Of a stretch of 64,000 nucleotides of DNA, positions 20,891 to 31,476 are shown in pieces (position 1 is the stretch's first letter; every line of letters starts with the position of its first letter). The notes under the pieces were generated by a model. It did no database searches, had not been told where the DNA came from, and was given only the letters and a program-made list of their open reading frames with translations. Position numbers and translations under genes: made by a program. The DNA is from Mytilinidion resinicola (taxonomy: Eukaryota; Ascomycota; Dothideomycetes; Mytilinidiales; Mytilinidiaceae): assembly GCF_010093595.1 (NCBI RefSeq), contig NW_022985451.1, forward strand, positions 629,956-693,955. Reading direction: 5' to 3'.

Positions 20891-23800
20891 AGGAGTTAAC
20901 AACACATCGAACTGGTCGCTTTGGGTAATACTGGCGGAGTCACGACATAACGGCTACGGATACGATTTTTGATACCCTCTCAATGGCGTTTGCACGAAGT
21001 TTTAGCTACTCGACTCGCCTTACTGTACATCTCCTTTGTCTTCTGGGCTCACGAAAGTTCAAAACTAAAAAAGACTTTCCCCTACGTACGCATTTCTGGG
21101 ACTTATATTACCGTAACTGGACTATTTCGGAGTACCATGATATTCCGCACCATCAAAATGAAATCTCTCTGCTTCCATACTAGCTCAGATCCTCTCCTGC
21201 AACTTGATACCATGATTAGATGCAGCGTCTGCCTGGTCTTCCAAAAAATGCGCTCCCAAGACACCTGGGCAGATACTACGGTCTCCTAAGCGACTTCAGC
21301 TACCAGGTTCTAAGGTTGTTGTCGCGCGATATCAGCACAGCCCCATGTGCCCCCAGCCACCACAATGCACTCGCCAACATCACTCATCTGCCACACCTAG
21401 CTAGACACCACGGCTGCATATCCTCAGCCCCCATTCCAAACCCAAAACGAGACCCACACTCCGGTATTTACCACACAACCTCCCTACGCCTGCAGCAAAC
21501 CCAAACACCAAAGTCTCCCCCACTATCTCAGCCCCCCAGCGCTGCAGCCGTCACAAAGACGTGACTGATTCGACCTTCGGCCGAAGTGAAAGCAATCCCC
21601 CACGTTCAGACGCCGGCGGACCTGTGTGGAGATCAGGATGGATGGTTCAAGGTACCATCATCCTAGATCCCAGTCTGGCAGTGAAGCACGATAGATGCAC
21701 ACTCGCTACGAATCTTGGTGCCTGACTCCCGGGTTTCCTGATGTGGGAACTGTGGAAGATGGTCGCCGGGAGGATTCGGCGGGGCGTCCGAGTTGCGATC
21801 AAGGCTCTTGACCATCTCGGCAATCCTTCGCCAAGGTTGTTCTACAGGGCGCGGATGGATGGCTTGTGTGTGGAGAGTCGAGGTGAGACTGGAGCAAAGC
21901 CGCCCGGGATGCCGACCGCGAGTGGAGCCGAACCGGCAGAGAGATGCCAGGCGTCGACAGGGAGAGTTTAGCCACGTTTACGCCCCGTTTTGCAGAGAAC
22001 GATCACCGAAGCTTATGGCGCCTTCGCCGGCATCCATTCACCTTCCGTGCGCCGTTGGCGATGCTTTCGCCCCACCTAATCGCCCATGACAACAGCCTGG
22101 TGGGATGGGAGCGCCCCGGGGCATCTGGTGTGCTCCACCACGTTGGGTATTCTGGGCCTCAGTCAGATACGGCGGTTGGGTCCCCCTTTCTCTCGCAGCT
22201 TATCCACCACGTCTCTCTATCTCAGCGCGCACACACGCACCACGCTGGCCTCAGTGCTTTCTGCCTCCTAATCGCCATCCCTTGCACGCCTCCTCTGACC
22301 CCGTCCCCACCCATCCAACCACCGTGCCCCTCTGCCCCTCCGCCCTCACGCCCTCCTGCCAACGCAACCCCGCATATGCCCGCCTCATCTCCCGCTGTCA
22401 ACGTCAACCCATGTGCTAGCCGCGCCTCCCATCCCGCACGACGCACGCGTGCCTGAGGCTGTGAGCCCAGCCGCCTGCACGTCTGATCTTTCCTGACATC
22501 GTACGTCCCCCGCGCCGGCGGGGACCCAAGACGCAAACGCCCTCGGCCAGGCATCCGTGCGGCTGATTCATGCATGCATATGCAGCCCAAACCGGCACAA
22601 ATGCTCGAGACTCAGAGTCGTGGTCTTGGCTAAGAACGCCCCGGCACTGCACTGCGAATGCGCCGTGCCGAGATCTTCGGCGCAGACGTTGAGGCACGAA
22701 GCCGGGGCCGGGGCGTGAGGGATTATATCGCGTGGTGCGTGTGCTCCGTGGGACGTGGAGCTGCAGGTGGCAGGAGTGGCTGCGCTTGGCGCTGTGGTGA
22801 TCGTGGACGAGATGGACTGGGCATGCGACGAGTGCGATCGAGGAGCCTTCCTTACGATCGAGGAGCCTTCCTTACTATTCGCGCCGTGTAATTGGCTGCA
22901 ACTGTACCTTTGTAGCGTCTTGCCTGATGATGCTCTCACGAGAAGAATGCAACATTCGAGTACGTTCGAATTCCTACTAAATGGGACAGAGCGTACTGAA
23001 GGCTATCATCCGACACCGTCTACAGACCCGCTGCCTCTTTCCAGGCAAAGATGGGTAGGACCCTCGTCCCCTACGTCGTCCATCCCACTTCTAAAGCCAC
23101 ACCAGGTCGTCACAACAAGCGCCACTCACAGGCCGCCGCCTCACCAAAGCTTCCAAGGTTGAGCGAATTTTCAGCCACCAAAAACCCGACTGCCCTCAGG
23201 CCTCGGGAGTTTCAGGCCCTTGTTCCATGTACTCCGCTGTTCTAGAAGAAAGAGCACAGGCACGACAGGGCATGGACCCTAGCGGGTGACCGCGCATCAC
23301 CAGCTCTTTTTCCTTGTCCGACCTTCTCCTTCAGTGTATACTTTCCACCCGCATCATCATACGTGCGCGAGCGGCCTGTTGGATATCTGACAGACTGGAC
23401 TGTGTGCCTTGTTGGTGGTGCTCCGTGCTGCGGATGCAGCGCAATCTATAGGTTTAACGCCGTCCAAAGCCTCATTCAGCAAGGGCCATCATTCACTTCA
23501 CCCACCGCATTCCATCTCTCCTTCTGTCCTTATTTGCGTCCCTGCATCTACGAATCATCACGCGAGCTTTCAAGCCGTCGCTTCTGCGTGCCACGAAGCC
23601 CCGCGTTTCTGAGCATGCAGGGTGGGACGCACGCATCCCCGCAGCTCCTTTTCCGGACACCGCGTACCCCACGCTGCAATGCTGGAGTCCGACGCGCCAC
23701 GGCGGCATCGTAGCCGCCTCACTTGTTACGTTTGACGGCAAGCCTCGTGGTGGTGTGTATCAATGGCTCGAGAGTTGTTGAGTAAAATATATTCCTTGGT

Positions 23801-24281
23801 GTGGTTGACAACGCATCGACTTGAGAAGGCAACGAGGCAACTAGATCGGGCGGTCAGGCATCAAAGACGGCACCAGCGCCTGCATATCCGAAATCTGCCG
23901 CGCACGTATGAACAACTTTAGACGGGCGCTTGGATGTGAGTGCCATCATGACGATGCGAGAAGCCCGGAGTATGCCGATAGAATTTATGCCTTTGCGAGG
24001 CATCAATCGAAATGCGTGCAGAGCAATAGCAACAACTGAGTCTCAGTTACAGGCCCCTGAGCATGGGCTTTGCAACTTGTGCGAGAGACAGGGTTGAATG
24101 GACGTGGCATGCAGAGTATGAGTAAAGGTAGGCAGCGCAGAATCGGGCAGTATATGTGCGTGGCAGTGCATTGTCGGCGCCTTAGCACATATCCAAGCAA
24201 CGAAGCGACAACTAATCTTCGATTTGTTCCAATCCTAAAGTTCAGATAACTCTTGCGGCTTTTCCTATCAACTTGTCCGGC
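20891..24281. other. Gene-poor region, 3.4 kb
   Basis: No credible gene. The part from 21700 to 23700 is GC-rich with shadow frames on both strands. The only structure I noticed is a perfect 20 bp tandem duplication at about 22838-22877 (unit begins gatcgaggagcc). Confidence 0.45.
22838..22877. repeat. 20 bp tandem duplication
   Basis: A unit beginning gatcgaggagcc and ending ttccttac occurs twice head to tail without mismatch. There are only two copies, in non-coding DNA. Confidence 0.7.
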
Positions 24282-24521
24282 ATGGAGGCCGTGGCCGCGG
24301 TCTCGAGCATTGTCCAACTCGTCAGTTTCAGCGGTGTATGTCTGCTTAAAACAGCTGAAATATACCGATCGAATGCCGACATACTCGACACAAACACAGA
24401 CATTGACCTCGTTACAAATGACCTCGTTCTATTGAGAGTTCAGGTTGAAACTGCGATTGAATGTGCTTCCGACACGTCTCTCGTCAACCTCTGCACCGCA
24501 GATAGCCCTGAGAAACCCTGA
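24282..24521 (+). pseudogene. Isolated N-terminal domain of a fungal STAND/NLR-type protein
   Basis: The frame MEAVAAVSSIVQLVSFSG...LLKTAEIYRSNADIL, then DIDLVTNDLVLLRVQVE, has the pattern of the fungal STAND N-terminal domain: a hydrophobic helix after MxAxxAxSxxxQxV, then a Tyr/Ser helix and VTxDLxxLxxxV. In full proteins this roughly 120-residue helical domain precedes NACHT/NB-ARC and repeat domains in cell-death or allorecognition receptors. Here it stops after about 80 residues, and no nucleotide-binding motif follows in any frame for several kb. I infer a truncated remnant. An alternative is a short stand-alone protein. Confidence 0.5.
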
Positions 24522-24601
24522 GCTGCACATGCCGTTTTTGAATACAACAGGAATGCACGCATCCGGCGACATGGATGGATTGAAACATGACCGAGCAATA
24601 G

Positions 24602-24979
24602 TTATCGGTACTGGCGTCCCTTCTTAAGATCCCCTACTTCACCGTCCTCGCCAATGCTGATTTCACCAATTTGCTCTCCTGCCTTGACATCTCCAATCTT
24701 TAATCTTACGTTCTTCAGCAGCCTGATTCTTCCTTCCGCGTCTAGAAACGTCCCATTTTCAAGTATTGTTTTTCCGTCATTAAGCGATAGTGCCGAGAGA
24801 AAATCCGTAGAATCGGGTGCTAACCGGAGAAAGCTCAGAGCGGTGGAGGCGATGGTGGCGAAGAGCATCAGCAGAGTCGATATACAAAGCAGTGCCTGCC
24901 ATGTGTGGTCGCAGCTATCGCGGCCAATGAAGTCTCTCCTCGCGGCAGGGGCCTCCTCCAGTCTCAACCCACTCCGCAA
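24602..24979 (-). pseudogene. C-terminal stub of a fungal membrane protein
   Basis: A minus frame of 125 codons opens with TTG and has no ATG, so it is not a complete gene. It has one transmembrane segment (ALLCISTLLMLFATIASTALSF), then LAPDSTDFLSALSLNDG, then a hydrophilic end (AEGRIRLLKNVRLKIGDVKAGEQIGEISI...LKKGRQYR). This layout resembles the C-terminus of uncharacterised multi-spanning proteins common in Dothideomycetes, recalled from general knowledge and not checked. The upstream membrane segments are missing from the adjacent DNA, so a truncated relic is likely. Confidence 0.4.
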
Positions 24980-25110
24980 AGTAGTGGCTTGCTGCGCCTT
25001 CCAGCCTGTGGACGCATGCTATGGTTGGCGTATCTCGTAAATGCTGCGTAACAAAAGGCCTTTTAACCCTGCAAAGGCTATTCCGGCCAACCACACACCT
25101 CCGGTACCGT

Positions 25111-25315
25111 ACAGCCTCTCTTCACGTCCGGTAGTCTAGCGCTAAGCTGAGTCGATCCTAGTATACCTCTTTTCTGGGCTAGTACTTAACCGACTTGAGG
25201 ATTGATTGACCAGAACGTTGCTATTCCCCCCTAAAGGCACCCGGAGCTGCTCCCTTATACGGTAAGTCTGTGGCTTGATATTAGAGAGTGACCACCGGAC
25301 GTGAAGAGAGGCTGT
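25111..25315. mobile_element. MITE-like element with perfect 22 bp terminal inverted repeats
   Basis: The ends 25111-25132 (begins acagcctctcttcacgtc) and 25294-25315 are exact reverse complements over 22 bp and bracket 161 bp without coding capacity, 205 bp in all. No target-site duplication is obvious. A similar end is repeated at about 25387-25420. A non-autonomous DNA transposon is the simplest reading; the family cannot be told from these ends. Confidence 0.65.
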
Positions 25316-25386
25316 GCCGCCTGCACGCTAACCATACCTGGGCAGCACGCGTCCGCAGGCTGTAACACAAACCCAAGTGCAAAATA

Positions 25387-25420
25387 CAGACTCTCCCACG
25401 TCCGGTGACCTAGCGCTAAA
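25387..25420. repeat. Diverged copy of the left end of the 25111 element
   Basis: About 34 bp containing cacgtccggt and tagcgctaa closely follow the left end and subterminal sequence of the element at 25111, in the same orientation. No matching right end is visible downstream. It is probably a truncated copy. Confidence 0.5.
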
Positions 25421-25565
25421 ATCAAGCCACAAAATGACCGTATGAGGTAGCATTTCCGGACGCTTCTAGCAGGCCACTAGACAATCAACATTTAATCCAG
25501 TTCAACATTAGCCCAGAAAGGAGGTTGATGAGGGTCGATTCGGTTTTCGCGCTAGACTACTGGAC

Positions 25566-26026
25566 ATGAAGAGAGCCTGTACTATCATGGACGAAAGCCT
25601 TGTCAACCATGAGGAATACGCCATCAAAAGAGAATATTTCCGAACGCAAGGATTGAAGATAGCAACGAAAGTTTGCATGAAGCTGCTGCTCAAGGATTAC
25701 ACTCATCTGAAGCGGAAACCACTGAGACGGTTGAGCTCAGCTGCCAAGCTAGCCATGCGGAGCACAAAGAGACGTAAAGTCAGATTGCAGAACTAAAAGA
25801 AGCGCTAGATGTTTTGACGGAGCAGATTAAGGTTCGGGATCAGGACCTGAAGCAACTCCCCGCTGCCAACAGTCGCACCAAGAACAAGAAGAAGAAGAAA
25901 TTACCAGACGAACGAAGCAATGCAGCGACTGCCGCACTGCTTGCGCTTAAGACAATGTACAGGTCCTCTCCACGCAAGGCTTCCCTTCCATTCTTCGATC
26001 GTAGTCAACATCTAATCGCGTCATAG
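25566..26026 (+). pseudogene. Possible remnant of a coiled-coil gene
   Basis: Overlapping plus frames give AELKEALDVLTEQIKVRDQD, which has heptad spacing, and a Lys-rich run (KNKKKKKLPDE). Upstream frames are broken by a TAA. It looks like decayed coding sequence but could be chance, and I recognise no family. Confidence 0.2.
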
Positions 26027-27062
26027 GCTGTGCTTGTCACGGAATAAGGAGCTGTATGCCATGCACGTGGTGTATTGGATGATGATGATACAGAAGAGAG
26101 AGAGGTCTGGAGGAAAGCGAGACTATATACAAGAGGTGACACGTACCTGCCGTGACCCTCACAGTGCTTGCTAGTATCATAGTATGAAAGCTGGCATACT
26201 GAGAACATCCGACACAGCTATGTTCGAGGACGTCTGAAATATCACCAACTATGCTCGTAGGATATCCCTGGCGTCGATGATTAAGTAAGCTTCATGGTAA
26301 TACCTCTCAGAAGAGCAAGATCTTCTGCACATTATACCCATTTTCCCATCTAAATACACTACAAGTCGAGGCTTCCTAGAGGATAAAGACTCCCTGCACA
26401 CGATACCTATTGACGCTCGTATGAATGGGTATGAGAGCAGTGCCACATTGTCGATCCACAAGAGATGGAAAAGTAATGGAAGCTTCAAGATACCCCACTA
26501 GCAAGGAGAACCTTAAACGAACTAGAGAGATTCGCAGTAGATGGTTCATATTGCGATAATGCATCGTTATAGTCCATGTTTGCAATGATTATGGTTCTGA
26601 AGATACACCTCGTTCCAGAAAATGTGCCGATATGGCAGCTCGTATCCAACGTATTCGACGAGAAAGTGAGCATGGGGAAACTGGCCTCATACAGACGATG
26701 GCCTGTATTTTATTTTACTTAAATTTTCCTTACTCAAATGGCCCATCATCCAAGCGCTTCAGATTTGGGGTATTTAGCTTTCTTCTCTTAAAGTCGAGGT
26801 ATGATGTCTGCGGGTGACGAAGCCCGGGTGTTCTTGATTGCTTTGACTTCAACTTTACGTTAGGATTCCGGAGCGATATTGGGTGCCGAAGGTGCCGCAT
26901 CTTTATCATTGAGACCTTTGGAAGAGTAGGTCTGGTTATTGATTCGTGTTTATACCGATCCCTCCGATTCGTGTTCCAGACGGTATTTCGCATTCTGTGA
27001 AAGCACAAGCTTTCTGCAACGACTGTTCAGATATAGCACCTACGTCTCGAAGGCATTAGCCC
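26027..27062. other. Intergenic, 1.0 kb, AT-rich
   Basis: No gene is seen. It lies between the decayed region and the 3' end of the dehydrogenase gene, and 26690-26790 is notably AT-rich. Confidence 0.45.
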
Positions 27063-28297
27063 TTAGGTTTGTTCGACTACTTCCAAGCGGATCTCAATGA
27101 CCACTTTCCCAACATGCTTCTGCGATTTCAGGTACCCGAAAGCTTCCTCAGCCTCTTCAAATGCGAACGTCTTATCAATGAGATCTTCGAAACGCATCCG
27201 GCTCGCACTCACGATCTGATTCAAAGCCTCAAACTCCAGGCGAGAGCCGACATTGATTCCTCTATTAGCGTAACAAGTCAGTAACAACACTCTTTCATAA
27301 ATACAAAAATGGGAATACATACCGAAGCGTGACAGTCTTATCAATCAACGCTGATATCAGCCCCTCCAGATCTTTCGCGTCCTGCTTCCCCAAATACCCA
27401 ACCTGGCTCACGATACCCCTTTTCGCCGTCGCAGCAATACTCTGCAGCAGCGAGCTCGTCCCGCCATTCTCAATCACAATATCAACCCCCTTCCCCCCAT
27501 TCAACCTCACGGCTTCCTCTTCCCACTTCGGATTAGTCTTGTAATTGATCGTCTCCACCAAATCCGCATACCTCCCCGCAATGCGCCTCACCTTCTCCAA
27601 CTTCTCATCCGAGCTCGACGTAACAATAACCCTGCACCCAGCAGCCAACGCAAGCTTCAGCACCAAGAGACTAACACCGCCAGTACCTAACCACACCCAA
27701 CGAAATCAGCATTCCCACTCCCAACCCCAAAGTTCATGAAGAGAGCGAGGACAATCACCCACCCTGCACCAAAACCACCTTCCCACTCCCCACCTCGCCC
27801 CCCACCGCCAACGCACTCCACGCCGTCACGCCTGCACACGGCAGCACGCTCGCTTCCGCGAACGTCAACCCCTCCGGGATCCTAACCACCTTCTCCTCGT
27901 CGAACACGACGTGCGTCGCGAGCACCCCGTCGACCTCCCCGCCTAGCCACTCCCGCGACTGCTCGCGCCCCGTCACGCTCGCCTGGTCCAGGATCGGGGA
28001 CACGCGGTCGCCGACGCTGAAGCGCGTGACGCCCGAACCGGCGGCGATGACGGTGCCGGCGGCGTCGGAGCACGGGATGCCGGTCGCGAGGGTGGCCCAG
28101 GGGTTCGTGCCGCGCAGGATGTTGATGTCGCGGTAGTTGAGGGCGATGGCGTGCAGACGGATGAGGAGGGAGTGCGGGGGGAGTTCGGTGGCTCCGAGGC
28201 CGGGGAGGGGTTCGGTGGTGAGGGTGAGGGTGTTGGGTGCGGAGGCGTCGCGGCGGTAGACTTGGCGGTGGGTGGGTGAGGGGCGTGAGAGAGACAT
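27063..28297 (-). CDS. Medium-chain zinc-less alcohol dehydrogenase / quinone oxidoreductase-like
   Basis: 365 residues from three exons: 28297-27763, 27686-27323, 27261-27063. MDR-superfamily NAD(P)H-dependent oxidoreductase; the substrate is unknown. The N-terminal GroES-like domain has LLIRLHAIALNYRDINILRG, CSDAAGTVIAAG and FSVGDRVSPI. The Rossmann domain follows the first intron with VLVQGTGGVSLLVLKLALAAGCRVIVTSSSDEKL, then KGVDIVIENGG. The end is SASRMRFEDLIDKTFAFEEAEEAFGYLKSQKHVGKVVI. The catalytic and structural zinc Cys clusters of classical alcohol dehydrogenases are not evident, which points to the zinc-independent branch. The ATG at 28297 is the only sensible start. No pathway partners are adjacent. 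Confidence 0.88.
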
Positions 28298-29213
28298 TGT
28301 TGGGTGGGAAGGGGGTGTTTGATGTGTTGGTGATGTTTTTATTCTTGAAATTGGAGGGTTTGTTTTATTGTATAGAGATGATGGAAAAGGGCAGGGAACA
28401 CGTGACCACGACGGTTTGTCAGACGGGAGATGGATCAGCGAGGCGGGGGCTGGTGCTAATTCTCGATTGAGAGATGGAGTCCCTATTGCGTGATTGATGG
28501 TGGGGAGTATGGAGGGGGATCTGAAGGTTATCGATAGATTTGAATCATGCTATTCGAGGTTGAGGTAAGATAAGCGTGGGTGTAGAGAGAAGGGCGCGGA
28601 TAGCAACGATAGCTGATTGGGTGGAGACCGGGCCTGTGGAAGCGAGACTTTAGAAGCGGATGTTATGGAGAAGATGGTACTTGATTGGTTAGTTCTAGAA
28701 CATGGTCATTGACACTGCTCCAAGGTTTTAACATCGCTCGAAGTGCTTTCAAGAACTTTTCGCGATCTAGAGGAGACTCAAGCTCCGAGGCATTCCAGGA
28801 ATCGGTACATGTTGTCCCAGGCCACAGCTGTCTGAGGTGGCCCAACCAATTTACAGGCCGTCCAGAACAGCTAAACTTCATCTCGTTTTGATTATTGAAA
28901 GTGTGTTGGGGTACCATAGACATCGGCAAGACAGTGCATAGACTTCTGATTAGGCATTGTATCATTCATTAGTGCAGCAGTGGAGACAACTAAAGAAAAG
29001 TCGCCACCCACTACGCAATCCTACCTGCATCCTTAGCAGCCTCCCCGATCCAAAGCAATCATCCAAAGCCGCCTCCATGCCTCCCAAGCTTCATATCATA
29101 GCCCCACCTCCCTCTCGCTATAAAGACAAGAGAATGCAGCCAACTTACCTCATAAAGCTCCCTTCACCTGATCTGGCGATCAGTCAATCACGCTCAGACC
29201 TATGCATAGTTAA
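28298..29213. other. Intergenic, 0.9 kb
   Basis: 5' flank of the dehydrogenase and 3' flank of the RING gene. A 100-codon minus frame at 28663-28965 has no recognisable domain and is not called. Confidence 0.45.
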
Positions 29214-30909
29214 CTAATGTCGACCGCGCTTCGCGGGCCTAGTAGCCTCGCTCTTCGGCTGAACAGCTCGGCGAGTGCTGCGCGTAATCAGTGCAGGCGA
29301 CGGAGAAGGGTTACGACCACGCTTGAGTTGTTTGGGAGCTGTAGAAGCCTTAGGGGCTACAGTCTCGGTGGTGTTGTTGAGGCGGTGGCGAGTTCGATGA
29401 GCAACGGGCTCTTCATTGACAACGGTTGGGTAATTGACTGAGGCAATCATGCGCGGAGCACCGCGGCGAGGGGCGACAGGCAAATCGTCGGCCGGAGGAG
29501 CTTGAGCTTGGATCTGCACAGCGTTTGCTTCAGTTGCTGGAGAGAGGTTCGCAGCTGGCTGGTCGACCAGGGGATGCTGAGCTTGGGACGGACGAGGAAG
29601 CGGAAGCGCGGCTGTATGCTGGGGACGGCCACGAAGGACCGCAGGCTCGGGGTTGTGGAGGGTACGAAAGTCGCGAAGAGGTCCATGGTCTGAGGCAGAA
29701 GGGTCGTCGTGACGATGCTCGCTCCTGAATTGACCGTTCCGATGCATATAAGCCCTGGAACCCAATAGAGCTACTGGCTGCTGCGCGGGAGAAGGATCAT
29801 CACTCGATTCGCCCTCGTATGTTGTATCTCTCACCGAGAAGGAAGAACGATGACGCCTGTCATCCGCGATAGCATCGATTATGGCTTGACGGTCAGCCTG
29901 GGTCATGGGCAGATCCTGCTGTTGATACGCAGAAGCAGATTGGGGACGAGGCGGCGATTCAATAACGATGACCTCGCGAGGGATTTGTACTTGACGCGGT
30001 GGAGCGCGTTCAGGTTCCTCGCCTCGGCGGTGATGATAAGGAATTCCTACTCCATTGTAGCCATTGGGTGCGTGAAGTCGCTGCGAGCCCGTTCCTTGGT
30101 ATGCTGTATCCTCCTCAAGACTAATAGGGTTTCCATATGAGCCGGGTTGCTGCTCGTGGCCAACAGTCGAAGCGTAGGTCCGCGCTCTAGGCTCGTTGGA
30201 TCGTGTAGCATCATTGCCACCAAAGACTCCGCCCATCCTCGACATGAGACTATGAGCAAGACCGCGCGACTCGCCGTCTCGGGCACGCGACGGTTGCTGC
30301 GTGTCCTCTTGGCCATGATAACGAAGAGTAGGTTGAAAGAGCGGCATAGTATCATTGGGTCGAGCTATCGAGGCATCATATGCGTGATCTATGTGATGGA
30401 GATGGCGGAAATCAGGCCACATCGCAAGGTCTCGAGGTGTTCCCGGCGCAGCCCTCACCCACATATCGTTCTCAACCAGAGCATAGAAGTGATCCAACTC
30501 GTCGACAGAACGGGGTATCACTCTGCTAGCCCATGGTACCATTGGTACCATTTGTGGGAACGGCGGGCGGGGGGTCCCAAAGAGTGTAGCGCGACACATG
30601 GGGCAGCTCGCTTTGCCCTGATCGAACCACTTGGAGAGGCAGTTAGAGCAAGGGATCACGATTAAGGTTACTAGAGAGAATCCTTTCTTGTCTTACCTTC
30701 GAGAGGCAGTCCGCGCCAAAGATATGACCGCATTGCTTGATCTCAATAGCATTGCTCTGGATTTTGGCCCGAGGAGCTTGATAATCTTCGAAGCAGATGG
30801 GGCACGAATCTTGCCCGTTGAGTTCGTCCTTCTTGGTGACACCGTCGCGAAGGAAGTCCTCCTTGGTTGGAGGGACTTTCGTGGACGTCTTGGGGTTTGG
30901 GTTCTCCAT
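29214..30909 (-). CDS. RING-finger protein, putative E3 ubiquitin ligase
   Basis: 542 residues from two exons: 30909-30697 and 30629-29214, with a 67 nt intron that splits the RING domain (branch CTAAC). The RING lies at about residues 35-86: CPICFEDY..., CGHIFGADCLSKW, then CPMCR. At the fifth metal-ligand position a Gly stands (C-G-H-I-F-G-x-x-C) where RING-H2 has His; this C-G-H-x-F-G pattern also occurs in other known RING proteins, so activity is still plausible. The remaining 450 residues are disordered, Pro/Gln/Arg-rich, with basic nuclear-localisation-like blocks near the C-terminus (APKQLKRGRNPSPSP, RPAKRGRH). A nuclear E3 is inferred; the substrate is unknown. Confidence 0.82.
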
Positions 30910-31476
30910 GGTCCGGTAGCAACACTATGAATGTTAGCAAGGAGCCTGAGCAAAAGATGTTAGTCGACATTCCTGTCCACGGAAGAGTTGATGCTCTTCT
31001 TGTCAGTGGTGTTCCGTGAAGATCTTAAAGTTGACCTGTCTGGAGCAGGTGCAAGCGCGGTTGAGTGGAGACACGGTTATATGCGCCAGCTTAGCCCCGC
31101 TTTTGTTGGCGTGGCGACGGGTCGTTCAGTGAAGTCAATATGCTGAATGTGTCCCTCACGAATGGTTTTTGGGACTCCCGACTGCGTGAATACTGTGAAA
31201 GACGCTCTTCGAAGTGAGACAACGGGAAGGTGAGGCACTTTAATCCTCATAGTAGCATGAAATGATATCTTGCAAACATGGAGGTGACAGGATGTGTTGG
31301 AGGTCACAACATCAGACACGTGACGGATATTTTGGCATTCCAAGGTTACCTACCTAGGTGTGTGGTGTGCTCTGTGCACTTTCACCGCTGGTGGCGCATC
31401 AACATAAGATGCTGACTGAAAGACTGAACACACACTCATTTCCTAGCAAAACCTTTTCGTGTAAGACCCTGTTTAG
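30910..31476. other. Intergenic, 570 bp
   Basis: 5' flank of the RING gene and 3' flank of the amino-acid oxidase gene, both minus strand. Nothing further is seen. Confidence 0.45.

Noticed and set aside
28663..28965. 100-codon minus frame between dehydrogenase and RING genes
   Set aside because: No domain, no splice partners, unremarkable composition.
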